Shown piece by piece: positions 21,501 to 33,500 of a stretch of DNA of 64,000 bases; position 1 is the stretch's first letter; the number at the start of each line of letters is the position of its first letter. Made by a program: the position numbers and the translations under genes. Below the pieces are notes generated by a model, which was not told the DNA's origin, searched no databases, and was given only the letters and a program-made list of their open reading frames with translations. This DNA comes from Cladopsammia gracilis (lineage: Eukaryota > Cnidaria > Anthozoa > Scleractinia > Dendrophylliidae). The stretch spans positions 1,178,501-1,242,500 of the forward strand of contig JAJGOT010000164.1 in the NCBI GenBank assembly GCA_022457155.1, given 5' to 3'.

Positions 21501-24500
21501 ACAAAGAAAGAATCACGTAACGAAGCGATAGAGATCACGCGCTCGAAACTTGCAATCTTTGTCAAAATCAAATCTTTGATGTCTTTGATGGTTTTAGTGA
21601 CCTTTCAGTGCCTTCCAGTCTCAGATTCTAGTCCTTCCGTAGCCGATTTCGTAACTTTTTCCTGATTGGTGCGTGCTTTTTATGTCCATTGTGTTTATGT
21701 CATCACTGTCTGGTTCGTCTCTTTGTGTGATTCTGTCTGCCTCAGTAACGTCTCTCGAAACGTCTCGGTAATCGAACAGTAATTCACAAATGGGAAAAAA
21801 AAGAAGAGAGATCGCGACAGACGGTACATTGAATTCAAGTTTGATATCGTAACTGACATTCGATTCATGTTTAATTATCTCGTAATAAGGGTTGTTGTTG
21901 TTCATCGTGGTGAACACGAATTCACTTCAGTTCATACGTTATCAAAATTGCATTATTTCCAGGTCACGTTCCCAATCCTGGTCGCCTGAAAGGTCACAGC
22001 GTATAGCTCAAAACGGTCGAAAAGATCGGAAAGGTCGGTCAATTTTAAGTGTTTAAATGTTGATTTATTATAGTTCTCTGTTTAGTCAATTGTCGACCGG
22101 GCTAGCATGCATGGTATTACGCGACCGTCTGCGAAGTAGATTCAGAGTGCAAAAAGGCTTACGGTATTTTGAGAAACGAAACGAAACCAAACCAAACGAA
22201 ACCAAACGAGAGACCTAACCAGCCAAAAAAAATGAATGAACAAAAACAATGAGTAGATAAACGTTAGAAATGCAAGGCTAGTACAACGGAGGGCCAGCGT
22301 AGGAACTGCAAGGCTGATCTGACCACGTAAAAAAGTAAAATTTGCGAGACACCATCACGACAGAAACCGATAAAGTAGGATCGTAACCGTGGACAATTGT
22401 TTCGTTGTTATTGCAACTGACAGTTCATTGTTTTTGTTTTTACTATTTATTGTTTTTTTTTTTGTTTTTTACTTTTCTTTTTCTTTTTTTACTTTTTTTA
22501 AACTTTTTTTTACTTTTTGTTACTTTTTTGCTTTTTTTTGCTTTTTTTTTTTACTTTTTTTATTTTTTTGTTTTTTACTTTTTATTTTATTTTCCATATT
22601 TGTTTTTTTACTTTTTATTTCCTTGCAGTTCATTGTTTTTTTTCATTGTTTGCTGGCGACATTTAGATCGTTACACCGTGCTGATGAGTTGCAATAACAA
22701 CGAAACAATTGTCCACGGTTACGATCCTACTTTATCGGTTTCTGTCTTGATGGTGTCTCGCAAATTTTACTTTTTTACGTGGTCAGATCAGCCTTGCAGT
22801 TCATTGTTTTTGTTCATTCATTTTTTTGGCTGGTTTGGTCTATCGTAGATCCTACGTATCATTAGCAGCATTATCGTTTGCGGTCTTCTGCAATTTACTT
22901 TTATTTAGATAGATGGCGGAATTACCAAGAAATGTTTATAGCCAATAATGGAAGGAAGGAAGGAAGGAAGGAAGGAAGGAAGGAAGGAAGGAAGGAAGGA
23001 AGGAAGGAAAGACTAACTGAACCAGTAAAAATTTGCATATTTGTCCCCGTCTACTATAACTCGTTCAACGCTTGGCGCATTCACGAGTTGAAAACGTTGT
23101 CAGGCGTAAAGTGCAAACCATGAACGATATGACCGAAAGGTTTTCTGGGAAGTAGAAAAAATTCGCATTATTATAACACAGTACGCACAATATCATTCTA
23201 TGAATCTTTTAGGAATAGATTAAATAGATTTAAGGAATAGATTAAATACTGATAAATGAAATGTTAACAGGCCTTATTTGTCTTGTTCCCAGAATTCTAT
23301 CGTGTCGTTTCGTTTAGGCTTTACGCTTTTATTCCCGACAACCTTTCTTCAATTAGCTGTATATAAAAAATGCAAATCAGTTGAAAATCGTACCAATGTT
23401 AAAGTTCTTATACTCTTTAACATGACGCATCACTTTGGCAGATGTGATTGAAAAATGGGCCATATGAGGTTGTGCGACAATAATATTATCTTTCTTCCAG
23501 TAGTAGTCCAAGTGTTCCCTGCTAAACCCGTCTGATGAAAAAAATAGGTATATAAATAATAAAAAAACTTCCTTGATTTAAACAGGAGGCCCAAAAGCAA
23601 GGAGGGGAGTGTGAAGATAGATGAGCTTGTGGACGGGAGGGGACGGGAGGGGAGGGGAGAGGACGGTTGAGGAGGGATACGGGTTTTTTCTTCTTCTAAC
23701 TATCCGTATGCACTCACTGCAGTTCAAACCAAACGTTTTTGAGTGTCTGGAATAATTCAGCTCTATTCCTGGATTTCCACACCCCACCTCAATCCCGTTG
23801 CTCGCCTTAAGTAGAGTAGATTTGTTAAGAACATGGCATTTTTTGGGTGGGCTATTCCCAATAAAGCTACAACCTCAGACAATAAATTTGGAACACATTC
23901 CGAAGTGTTCCCTTCTACTCCTTCAAAACTGAGTTGAAAATCGTTCGTCGGTTTTAAGTTTTGCTTGAAAATCGCTGGATTTTTACAACCTTGAAAAGGG
24001 AGACGGGGTACGTACTGCTTTATAAAATGTCAAGTGTTCCAACGAGCAATGCATAGCTGTAATTGCAGCTCTTAGATAATGTCCCGCTTCTAATCAGCAA
24101 GTTTTCAAGGTGGTGATTCCAACACAAACTCTTAACCTGAAGGCCCCTTATCCTTGGGACCTTTTTAAAGCTCTGAGGGAGACTCCAAAATAAAAGATGC
24201 GACATGCTCTTAGGTTATTGAGTTTGAATATGTCCTCAGTTGTACGTATTGCGTACGTTTTAGGGTAAATAAAAAGGCCTACTCTGGGACCTTAAGTCGC
24301 CGTAACTTTAGGCGACTTTAAGCGATTTAAGGCGACTTAATAAAAATGTATTTTAATATATTGGCGAATTAAGGCGACTTAAGGCGATTTAACGCGACTT
24401 TAAAGGCGACTTAAGGCGACTTAAGGTCCCAGAGTAGGCCTAGGTAGAAATCTGTGTCATTGCTTTCAAAATTTCAGTTCAAGTAAAATTACGTTCTGTG

Positions 24501-27500
24501 AAATGCTTGTGGTTTCCTTTGGGCTTCCTTGCCACTAAATTTTATATTTATGTAATTCAGTGTTTTTTTTTTTCTAACTTGTGACAATAAACTTGAACTT
24601 GAACTTGAACTTGTTATAATAATGTTTTTTTTTTTCTTATGGTAACTCTTAGGTTTAAAAATTTAATAGAGGCCATTCCCATATTACGAAATTCTCAGTA
24701 GAAATTACTCCGGGGCTACATTCTAAATGCATTAATCGTTTTTCTTCATATAAATACGTTTCCGTAATCTTCACTGTATAAGCTTTTAGAAAATTTATAG
24801 TTTCTTGGGGTTTTAATGTGGCATAGAACAATAAATAGACAGCAAACAAAGTGGTTTTGGGGGGTAACCTGATACCTTAAATAAGGGGACACTTCTCCTG
24901 GTCTCGATGATGTCCCCTTTAAGGCGGGACTCACCTAAATTTGAGGTTTAAAGAAGCCGGAGGTTTAAAGAAGGGATAGAAGAAAGAAAATGATTTTTGG
25001 AACACCAACAGACAGTTGATACCCACGCACTTGGTGTCCGTCTATTAATTATTAACTACAAATTCTAGATTTTAAAACTTCATTAAATCTTAAATATAAT
25101 TTATTATTTCACTACTTTTTCAGAGTGAAATCCTAAATCCTTTGAGAAAAAAAAAATACCCCAAAATCACCCAAAAATTTACAAAACAACCCATAACATA
25201 GATTCATGAGATGAACATAGAGTTTTTGGATTGCTTGAAACGTAGACGGGATATTTCCATCAAAGTCATGTTTTAAAAGTGGCGGAAAAATGGCATTTAG
25301 GTTGAGTCCCGCATTAATGTTCCACTGTACTATTTTTGCGACCTTACTAAAATGTCAAATTGCTACCTTCGTTTATAAGCCCCTTTCCGGGCGGCGCGTC
25401 CCTGTATGAGCAACCACTCCCTCGGAGAAGACCTTACAGATAATGATGGTGGAAAGTTTTAAGAGTTCATGTTTTTATTCCTAATGCGACCGTCAGAAAG
25501 TGAAGAATTTAGCTTGACAACAAGATGTATGCTTACAGCTACAAAATGAAAGGGAACAATTCATATAATAGTTTCAGTGTCAGAAAGCGAGCTACAACCA
25601 AACATTAATGTATACTTACAGCTCCCAAATATAAAAGAACAGTTTTGAACGTCGAATGGAAAATCGTGGAGGTCCATATTACACGCTCCTACCAGGTGGG
25701 TGCTATGTAGAGAGTGAAAAGAATTAATGAGATCTGGGGGGACTCTCTTCCAGGGGTTAAAATGAATGAGTTTTTAGGAGATTTTTAATGGAATTTTTAG
25801 AAGATAACCACAATCAGAATGAGTTAGTTCTGGTCTGTGATGTACTCCAACTGGCAAATGAAATGACCAAAACAAATAACTGAACACTACCTGGCGTCTA
25901 CGGTCAGTTGGCTAAACCCAAGGAGCTAAATATAAGTTGGGGAGGTGCAAAACGCTTTGAACAAGATGAGGTTAAGTGGAGAGAGGTTGTTGTGACTTAT
26001 GTCCCACAAGAAATAAAGAGGACTAAAACCTGGTTTTCACTTAGTCTAGCGGCATAAGCATAAGTATAGAGTGTTTTCACTTACGTCATATCAAAATTCA
26101 AAAGCATTAAACAACAGTTTTTGATTCCAAAATGCTTATGGAATTGTAGAGAGTTAGGGACACCAACATGGCGGCCAAAACTTCAAAGTCTTAACTACAC
26201 CAAAAATCTCATCACAAAATATTGTATTCACTGCAAGTGTCATTAAATCGACTTATAAGCATCTATAATGCAAAAATAATTTTCAACTGGTTTAATTTTG
26301 TTTATTTTCACGGCTTATCCGAAATAGCATGACGAATTGTTTGACACACTTAAAACCTTTATAAATCGGAAGCAAAATATTGTTTTAAAAAACCTGAAAC
26401 GTTTTGTGAACGATTATAGCACTGGTTGCCACATACCATGTTAGAAACAACTTTGTAAGATGTATTAATACTTAATTTTTTTAAATTTTAATGACGTCAT
26501 GTGCAAACACTCTATTAGCGGAAGTATGAGAATTTGTGACAAGTTAAAACGAACATGGGCATAAGCATAAGATTGATTCTTATGCCTACTGACTTATGCT
26601 TGCACTTATGCTTATGTTCATGCTAATGTCGGACCCCATAGGCGCTGTTATGGGGCGGGTGTCAAGCCTCATAACAGATCAGAAAGGGGAACTGTTTCCT
26701 GTTTACGTACACCTAAATGTCATGTTATCTAGTGTTTTAATAGTCTTTAAATACACTTCAGGTATTTGGAAACAGTTTTCTTACTATCAACTGGTCTTGA
26801 ATTGAAGTTTGGCTAAAAATTGCCTTGATGTTATGTTTGCGCACCATACAATTTTTTTTTACTTTCTCTTTTGCGATCTTGAGAACTACCTTTTTCCCTA
26901 ATTTCACTCCATGTGCAATTTTTGGTGAGTGCTGAAAATTTCACGTTGATCTGACTTGTAGAAGACCGCTTAAAAGCCCATTGAAAAATGTAGGTATCAC
27001 CTCCAGAAAAGTGTATCGAAACACCTTCAGTTTATTAGTTAAAGTGACACTGTCACGGATTCGCATGCGCGGCCCAGGCTCACTTCCGGTCTACTCCGGG
27101 TCTACTTAAAAAACATTTGGCCGACATTATGGATCTTGGAATCGGTGGCAGAAAATGCTCACTTTCAGCGTAATATGCCACATGTTTTATGGTGGAAGGA
27201 AAATAGTTTTTTAACTGTGGCTGAAAAAATCGCCAATTGGATGGATTTTTGGGACGCAAATCGCCTCCGAGTTTTGTTGATCTCAAACCGAGTGTTTTGC
27301 CTTGACTCCCTGACTCTATGAAGGGAAAACAGTGGCGACAAAGAAAAACCCCAATGGACAAAAGATACACCAGAGGCGAGTTTAAAAGTGTCAATTTATT
27401 GAATTAATGTCTAAATTTCGCTTTATTTTCCGTTCGAAATATACGTTATTTTTTCCCATACAACGTCGTATCACGGCCGCCGTGTAATACCGCTTTCAAT

Positions 27501-30500
27501 ACCGCTTTCATTGAAGGATCACGTCCCGACTCACACACCGCTAATAATTTAAAATCCTTTGCTTTCCCGTGACGTGAGCATGAGCAATATTCCAGCGACA
27601 ACAAGTGCACCGTGAAGACCGAATCGGAGCAAGTTTCGTAGTCTGCGATGAATTTCGCTTCATGTCATGACTTAGAATTTGTACCCTCGAAATAAACATG
27701 TTTATGGGATTTCAACCACTCTTTCATCGCTCTTTTCGGCGTACAAAATATCCATTTCCGACTCGAGTTTCTTCGTTTTCCACCGTGACCGCCGCCATTA
27801 GTCGACCCCATTTTGAAATTGACGGTTCAACTTTAAAATGTAGGCTACACTTTTCAAGTTTCGATTCGAAAAACTCGCGCATGCGCCCTCGTGACAGTGT
27901 CTCTTTAATCATTAACCACTCATGTCTTTTTTATATTCAAATTTCAGGAGTCGTTATTGTATTTTCCTTTAGTAAACCCCTGGTCCTGAGGAAGGCTAAT
28001 TTTATTAGCCGACATATTGGCCACTAAATAAATTATCTGCAAGGCTGGCTCTACGGCAATTAATTGCCGTAGAGCCAGCCTTGCATTAAGTTCCGTTTTG
28101 CTCATATGTTGGAGAGTAGGTGGGCCTATAACCGAGTGGACTTATAACCTGACTTTTTTAGTGATAAATTAAAAGTTTTTCATCACCAGCTTACTTTCTT
28201 GAGTACTGTATTTTGCCATCGAGGTGCACTTTCATCACAGAACTTATAGCTTTATCCTCTTTGTTCAGATTGGTTTCACGTGAATTATAGCAAAAAGTAT
28301 CCGGCCGCCACAATAAGCTGATATCTTCTTTTGACAACACCACTGTTGAATTAACGACATTTGCTACACGAGGGTCCTTCCATTCTTGACGAAAATACAT
28401 GTTAATACTTGTTTCCTAAAGGAAAACACCGTACACAATAAAATATTGATAGTTATTTTTACTTTACTCATGTTGATTAAGGTTACAGTGTACCTTCAGA
28501 TCGAAAATTTATCGAAATTTTTTTTTTGGCGTCAAAATAAAGTTTACAGAATGAACTTTCATTCAAAAAAAAATTATCGAAAAATAGTGAAAATTGACGG
28601 AGAAATGACAGTATAACTTTTGTGGGCGGAGTTTGTTTATGAGGCGATATGTTTCTTCAAGCGCTGTTTTCTCAAAGTTAATTTTTCGCTTGTTGGGGGC
28701 ACTTTAAAGAGCTACAACTCAAAGGAAATTTGTTCGATTTTCCTCAAATTCGGACAGAAGTTAGGCTAACATATAATCAACAAAAATGTGTCGGCGAATT
28801 TCTTATTTCCGAAAACTTTTTCGTCAAGAGCCATTTCCGTGCGATCATTCCAATTTTTTTCTCCCTTTTTCGAAAATATTCTGTAACGTTTCATTGCAAT
28901 TGAATATAGGAAATCGCCGACACATTTTTTAGCGCTTCATGTCCGGAAACCCGAGAACAAATCAATTAGCAAAATACAATAATCGCTTTGAGTTATAGCG
29001 TTTTAAAGCTGATTCGGACTTTCGAATTTAGACGTCGTAAAAAATTCGACAATTCACTTTATTACCAAATGGTTTCCATATTTAGATAGCCAGCTCTATA
29101 AGTTTTAATTTGATATTTGGGTTTAGGTATGTTAAGTGTAATCTTAAGACACTAGAGCTGTTATACTGGAGACACCCCCGAAGGTACACTGTAACCTTAA
29201 GAGAGTTCGCGCTAATTGTTTACGCGCATCCTCATTGCACACAATCCATGCCTCCATGCCATGCTGCGTAAATACGAGTGCGCGCGCTCAAGAATAAATT
29301 TATATGGATAAAGGCTGGTATTTAAGGTGGCTCCAAGTATTTTTTTTTGGGTCACACTTCCCTTTCTGAATACGCTTATATATAATTAGCTCAATGAATC
29401 TGAATTTGATACCAGATGTTAGGCTTGGAGGAAAGTTTTGAGCGATGCTCTTTTTATGCTAATCGGCGTTTCCATAGCAACGGTAAACAAACATGGCGAA
29501 AAATAATTTCATAATTATCTTTCAATTTTGGGGCTACCCACGACAAGCGAATAAATGCGCTATAATCTACACAGTCTAGCACACTAAATGGGAAAATTTC
29601 AAGCAAATTAAACTGTTCGATTTTGAATAAATCGCTGAAACATTTTTAACACGTGTTTTTTCATGTTTGAAATGTAAGCGGTCAAAACATTCCATAGGTC
29701 TCACAAATTATCATTAAATTACCACAGTAAGTTTCCTCAGACTTAAATTATTACTCCCTGGAAATAGATTTGACTAAAACTCCTCGGCAATGAAGAGATC
29801 GAGCTTTTCATTCAAATGTAGTTTTGCTTTACTCGTGTTCACCCATTTTAAACCGAATTTGAATGAAGAGCTCGATTTCTTTATATTGCCGAGGAATTAG
29901 TCAGAACTATTTGCAGGGAGTAATAATTTTAGTCTGAGGAAACTTTTTGTGGTAATTTAATTATAATTTGTGAAACCTATGGAATGTTTTGACCGCTTAT
30001 ATTTCAAACATGAAAAAACGCGTGTTTAAAATGTTTTAGCGAATTATTCAAAATCGAACAGTAAACTATCCAACACTGCATCCATTGTCGAACCGCAATA
30101 AGATATGGGGATAAATTTGGCGACCCGACAATGGTCACAGTCCGAATGTATGGGAGGGTGGGTGGGGAAACCAATTCCGGTGTTAGCCCCCAGGCTTTCC
30201 CGTAAGTAAACCGCATCGCCTCGTACCTGCACAATCCCCGCCGCACTGCAGTTGAGCCAAAGTGATAATTTATTCATATGTACTAATCTTATATGCGTTA
30301 CTTTAACGTATGCAGTGTGAGTAGTAAACTATCCAACTCTGCATCCATTGTCGAACCGCAATAAGATATGGGGATAAATTTGGCTCTCGTCCCTTTGTGT
30401 CATCCAGTGTCGTTCTGTTACCATACCAACGATGGACTCCTCCCCAATACTAATAACTAACTAAGGAGGCCATCGTTACAACCTAGTCGTAACTCCCCAA

Positions 30501-33500
30501 AACTAAACCCAAACCTAACCCTATAGCCCTGGTGGGAGAGATTGTCCATCTTGACTCACATACGTTCCTTCTCATGAGGTCTCTTTCCTAGGCTGTCCGA
30601 ACGTATATATACAAACCGTTTCAACTAATTAATGTTTTCCATGTACTGGTAGGTTCTGTACCCGCGTTCGAGGCCCACCTTAACGAAGCCCTAGTTGAGA
30701 TCAAAACCTTCGCCATAGGTGGCCGTAACCTGACTTGTTAGCGAGAACAGTCTGGTAAAAGTCCTTGAAGACATACCAAGGCATATCCGTCACCGTGTCA
30801 AACGAAAAAAGGCTTCTTCAGCATCCACAAGTACCGTGCATCGTGACACACTCTCGGCTTGGTGGTCTCATCCGTTACGGGTAGTACTAAATGAGGTGGT
30901 TTCGCATGACCAACCTTACCCACGAGCGAGATCGCACTGGTTTGCAGGCGACTTAAAAGCGTTTTCCGGACAAATTCTCCAAATTATTTACACGATACGT
31001 TACTCCTCAGTAAGTATTCAGGGGGTTGGCCGGTCGGAATCGCAACGTTCCCCCTTGAACGTCCCCCTAAAGTGTCTAAAGTATGGGAATATTAACACAT
31101 TATGCCGCTATCGAAGATAGCACATTCTCCTGGTTCAATAAGGGTGCCAACTTCGCTATTTCTGTCCAATTAACTGAGTTTCTATGGAGTTCCTCTGCGA
31201 CAAAAATGGTCCGGATCCCGGAACATTAGTTCATCAAGCTGTCCAATAGCCTCTCCCTTTTTCTACTAGTCGAGCCATTTTCAAGCCGGTCATTTCCTGT
31301 CCTCTCACTGCTGACCCATACGAGGTTTCTCCCGGTATTGACCCACTGAGTCGCATTTGTGCAATCACCGGCATTAGTGGTGGAGGTATTAAATCGTCAT
31401 GCTTTTCCCATGACCAGTGTATCGCCTGAAGCGAAAAACAAAGACCAAAAAAAAGGCGAAATACGCGTGTGAAAAAATCCCGTAGAAGTCAGCAGAGAGA
31501 GGACAGTCTTGATCCAGTATGACCGGGAGGGTTTTGAGGTACCCTGGTTTCAAAACTCTTGACTCCCTGTGACTACAGGCAGAAGGTACAATAGGGAAAA
31601 AGAAAACTTACAGCACTCGCGGATCGAAGGGAGAGCATGGGGGTGGATCTGAGGAAATATATAAGCATTTTAAATATTTACGTCACCCTTTCGCCATATA
31701 TTTACTGTACTGGTTCCCACATTTTGCTTCGCTAATTCTAGATCCGCCCCTTTAACACCCCAGTATGTCAACAAACAACCTAAGCGGTAAAATTCGCGTT
31801 TCTCATCCTGATCGTCCCGAGATAAAACCCGCGACGAATGGAGTCGTGCCATTCCGCTTGCAACATCCTGGAACTTGAGATTGTAGGTGAGACACATCGG
31901 TGAGACCTCAAACATGAAACTGTCATCACATTCAAATATCATTGAATTCTCAACACTCTCTCTCATTTTTTTTCCTTGCTGTCTCACCCCCATTTGTTTT
32001 GTTTGTTTGTTTTTTTGGTGAACTCTCACAACATTTCTTTTTCTCTTTTCCATGGTGAACTCTCACCCCATTCCTCTTCTTTCCTTTGGTGAACTCTCAC
32101 CTCATTCTTCCTCTTGTCTTTGGTTAAGTCTCACCAAATGTTTTTTTCTCTTTCCCTTGGTGAACTCTCACTCGCATTTGTTATTCCTTTGGTGAACTCT
32201 CACCCCATTTTTTTTCCCTTGAACCCTCGCCCATTTTTTTCTTTTTCTTGGTGAACTCTCTTCCATTTTTTTTTTCTTTTTCTTTGGTGAACTCTCACCC
32301 ATTTTTTTCTTTTTCTTGGTGAACTCTCACCCATTTTTTTTTCTTGGTGAGATCTCGCCCCATTTTTTTTTCTTTTCTTTGGTGAACTCTCACCCATTTT
32401 TTTTCTTTTCTTTGGTGAACATTCACCCATTTTTTCTTTTTCTTGGTGAACTCTCACCCATTTTTTTTCTTTTCTTTGTTGAACTGTCACCTATTTTTTT
32501 CTTTTTCTTGGTGAACTCTCACCCCATTTTTTTCTTTCCTTTGGTGAACTCTCACCCATTTTTTTTCTTTTCCTTGGTGACCTTTCACCCCATTTTTTTC
32601 TCTTTTCTTTGGTGAACTCTCACCCCATTTTTTCCTCTTTTCCTTGGTGACCTCTCACCCCATTTTTTTTCTCTTTTTCTTGGTGACCTCTTACCCCATT
32701 CTTTTCTTTTTCTTTTCCTTGGTGACCTTTCACCCCATTTTTTTCTCTTTTCTTTGGTGAACTCTCACCCCATTTTTTTTTTCGGTGAACTCTCGCCCCA
32801 TTTTATTTGATTTGTTTTGACTACACTCTGCTTTAGTGGTGTAGAACACATAGCTGCGGTGAACTCACCTGTTCCACTCTACTCCTAACTCCAAAAACAA
32901 ATAGCCATGCAGAGTCGCCGAGCTGCTTGTTGACACATTCATCCATTGTATTCGCAACATTATGAAGTATGCCATCCATGTTAATTACACATACCAAACC
33001 TACAACTGACAGGTGCCTTGCGATGATAAAAGGCAGCTAAAAAATGTGTACACCGCCGAACATTACGTGAACATTTAAATAAGTATCCCAGACTATATAG
33101 AATGTAGACCGCTCGTGCAGAAAGGCTCGTAGCACACTGGAGCTACCCGATGAATTAATAAGCTAACACATTGACTGAAATTAATGCAAAACAAATGAAG
33201 CGTGGAACCAAAACAAGTAAACTTGTACAACGCAATAAGCAAAGTAAAACACACAGAAAAGGAGGGTTGCAGCCCTTTCCCCCGCGCACAGTTCATATCT
33301 ACACATATCTTTAAAAGAGAAAACGGATATACTTTATCTCTAGCTCTCCCTGTTAAGCTTGTCCCGCTGCATGTTGGACTCCTTGTCCCGATGCTGGTTG
33401 AACTCCTTGTCCCGCGTCTGGTTGAACTCTCTGAGCTGCATTTCCCGCAGCAGGATGAACACTTTAAACTCCTTGTTCCGCGGCTGGTAGAACTCTTTGA

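Noticed and set aside
22389..22848. Phe-rich open frames of 102 and 147 codons
   Set aside because: They come from the ttttactttt tract in the foldback core and have low complexity.
32200..32615. Open frames of about 96-99 codons on both strands
   Set aside because: They are translations of a pyrimidine-rich minisatellite and change composition only with the repeat.
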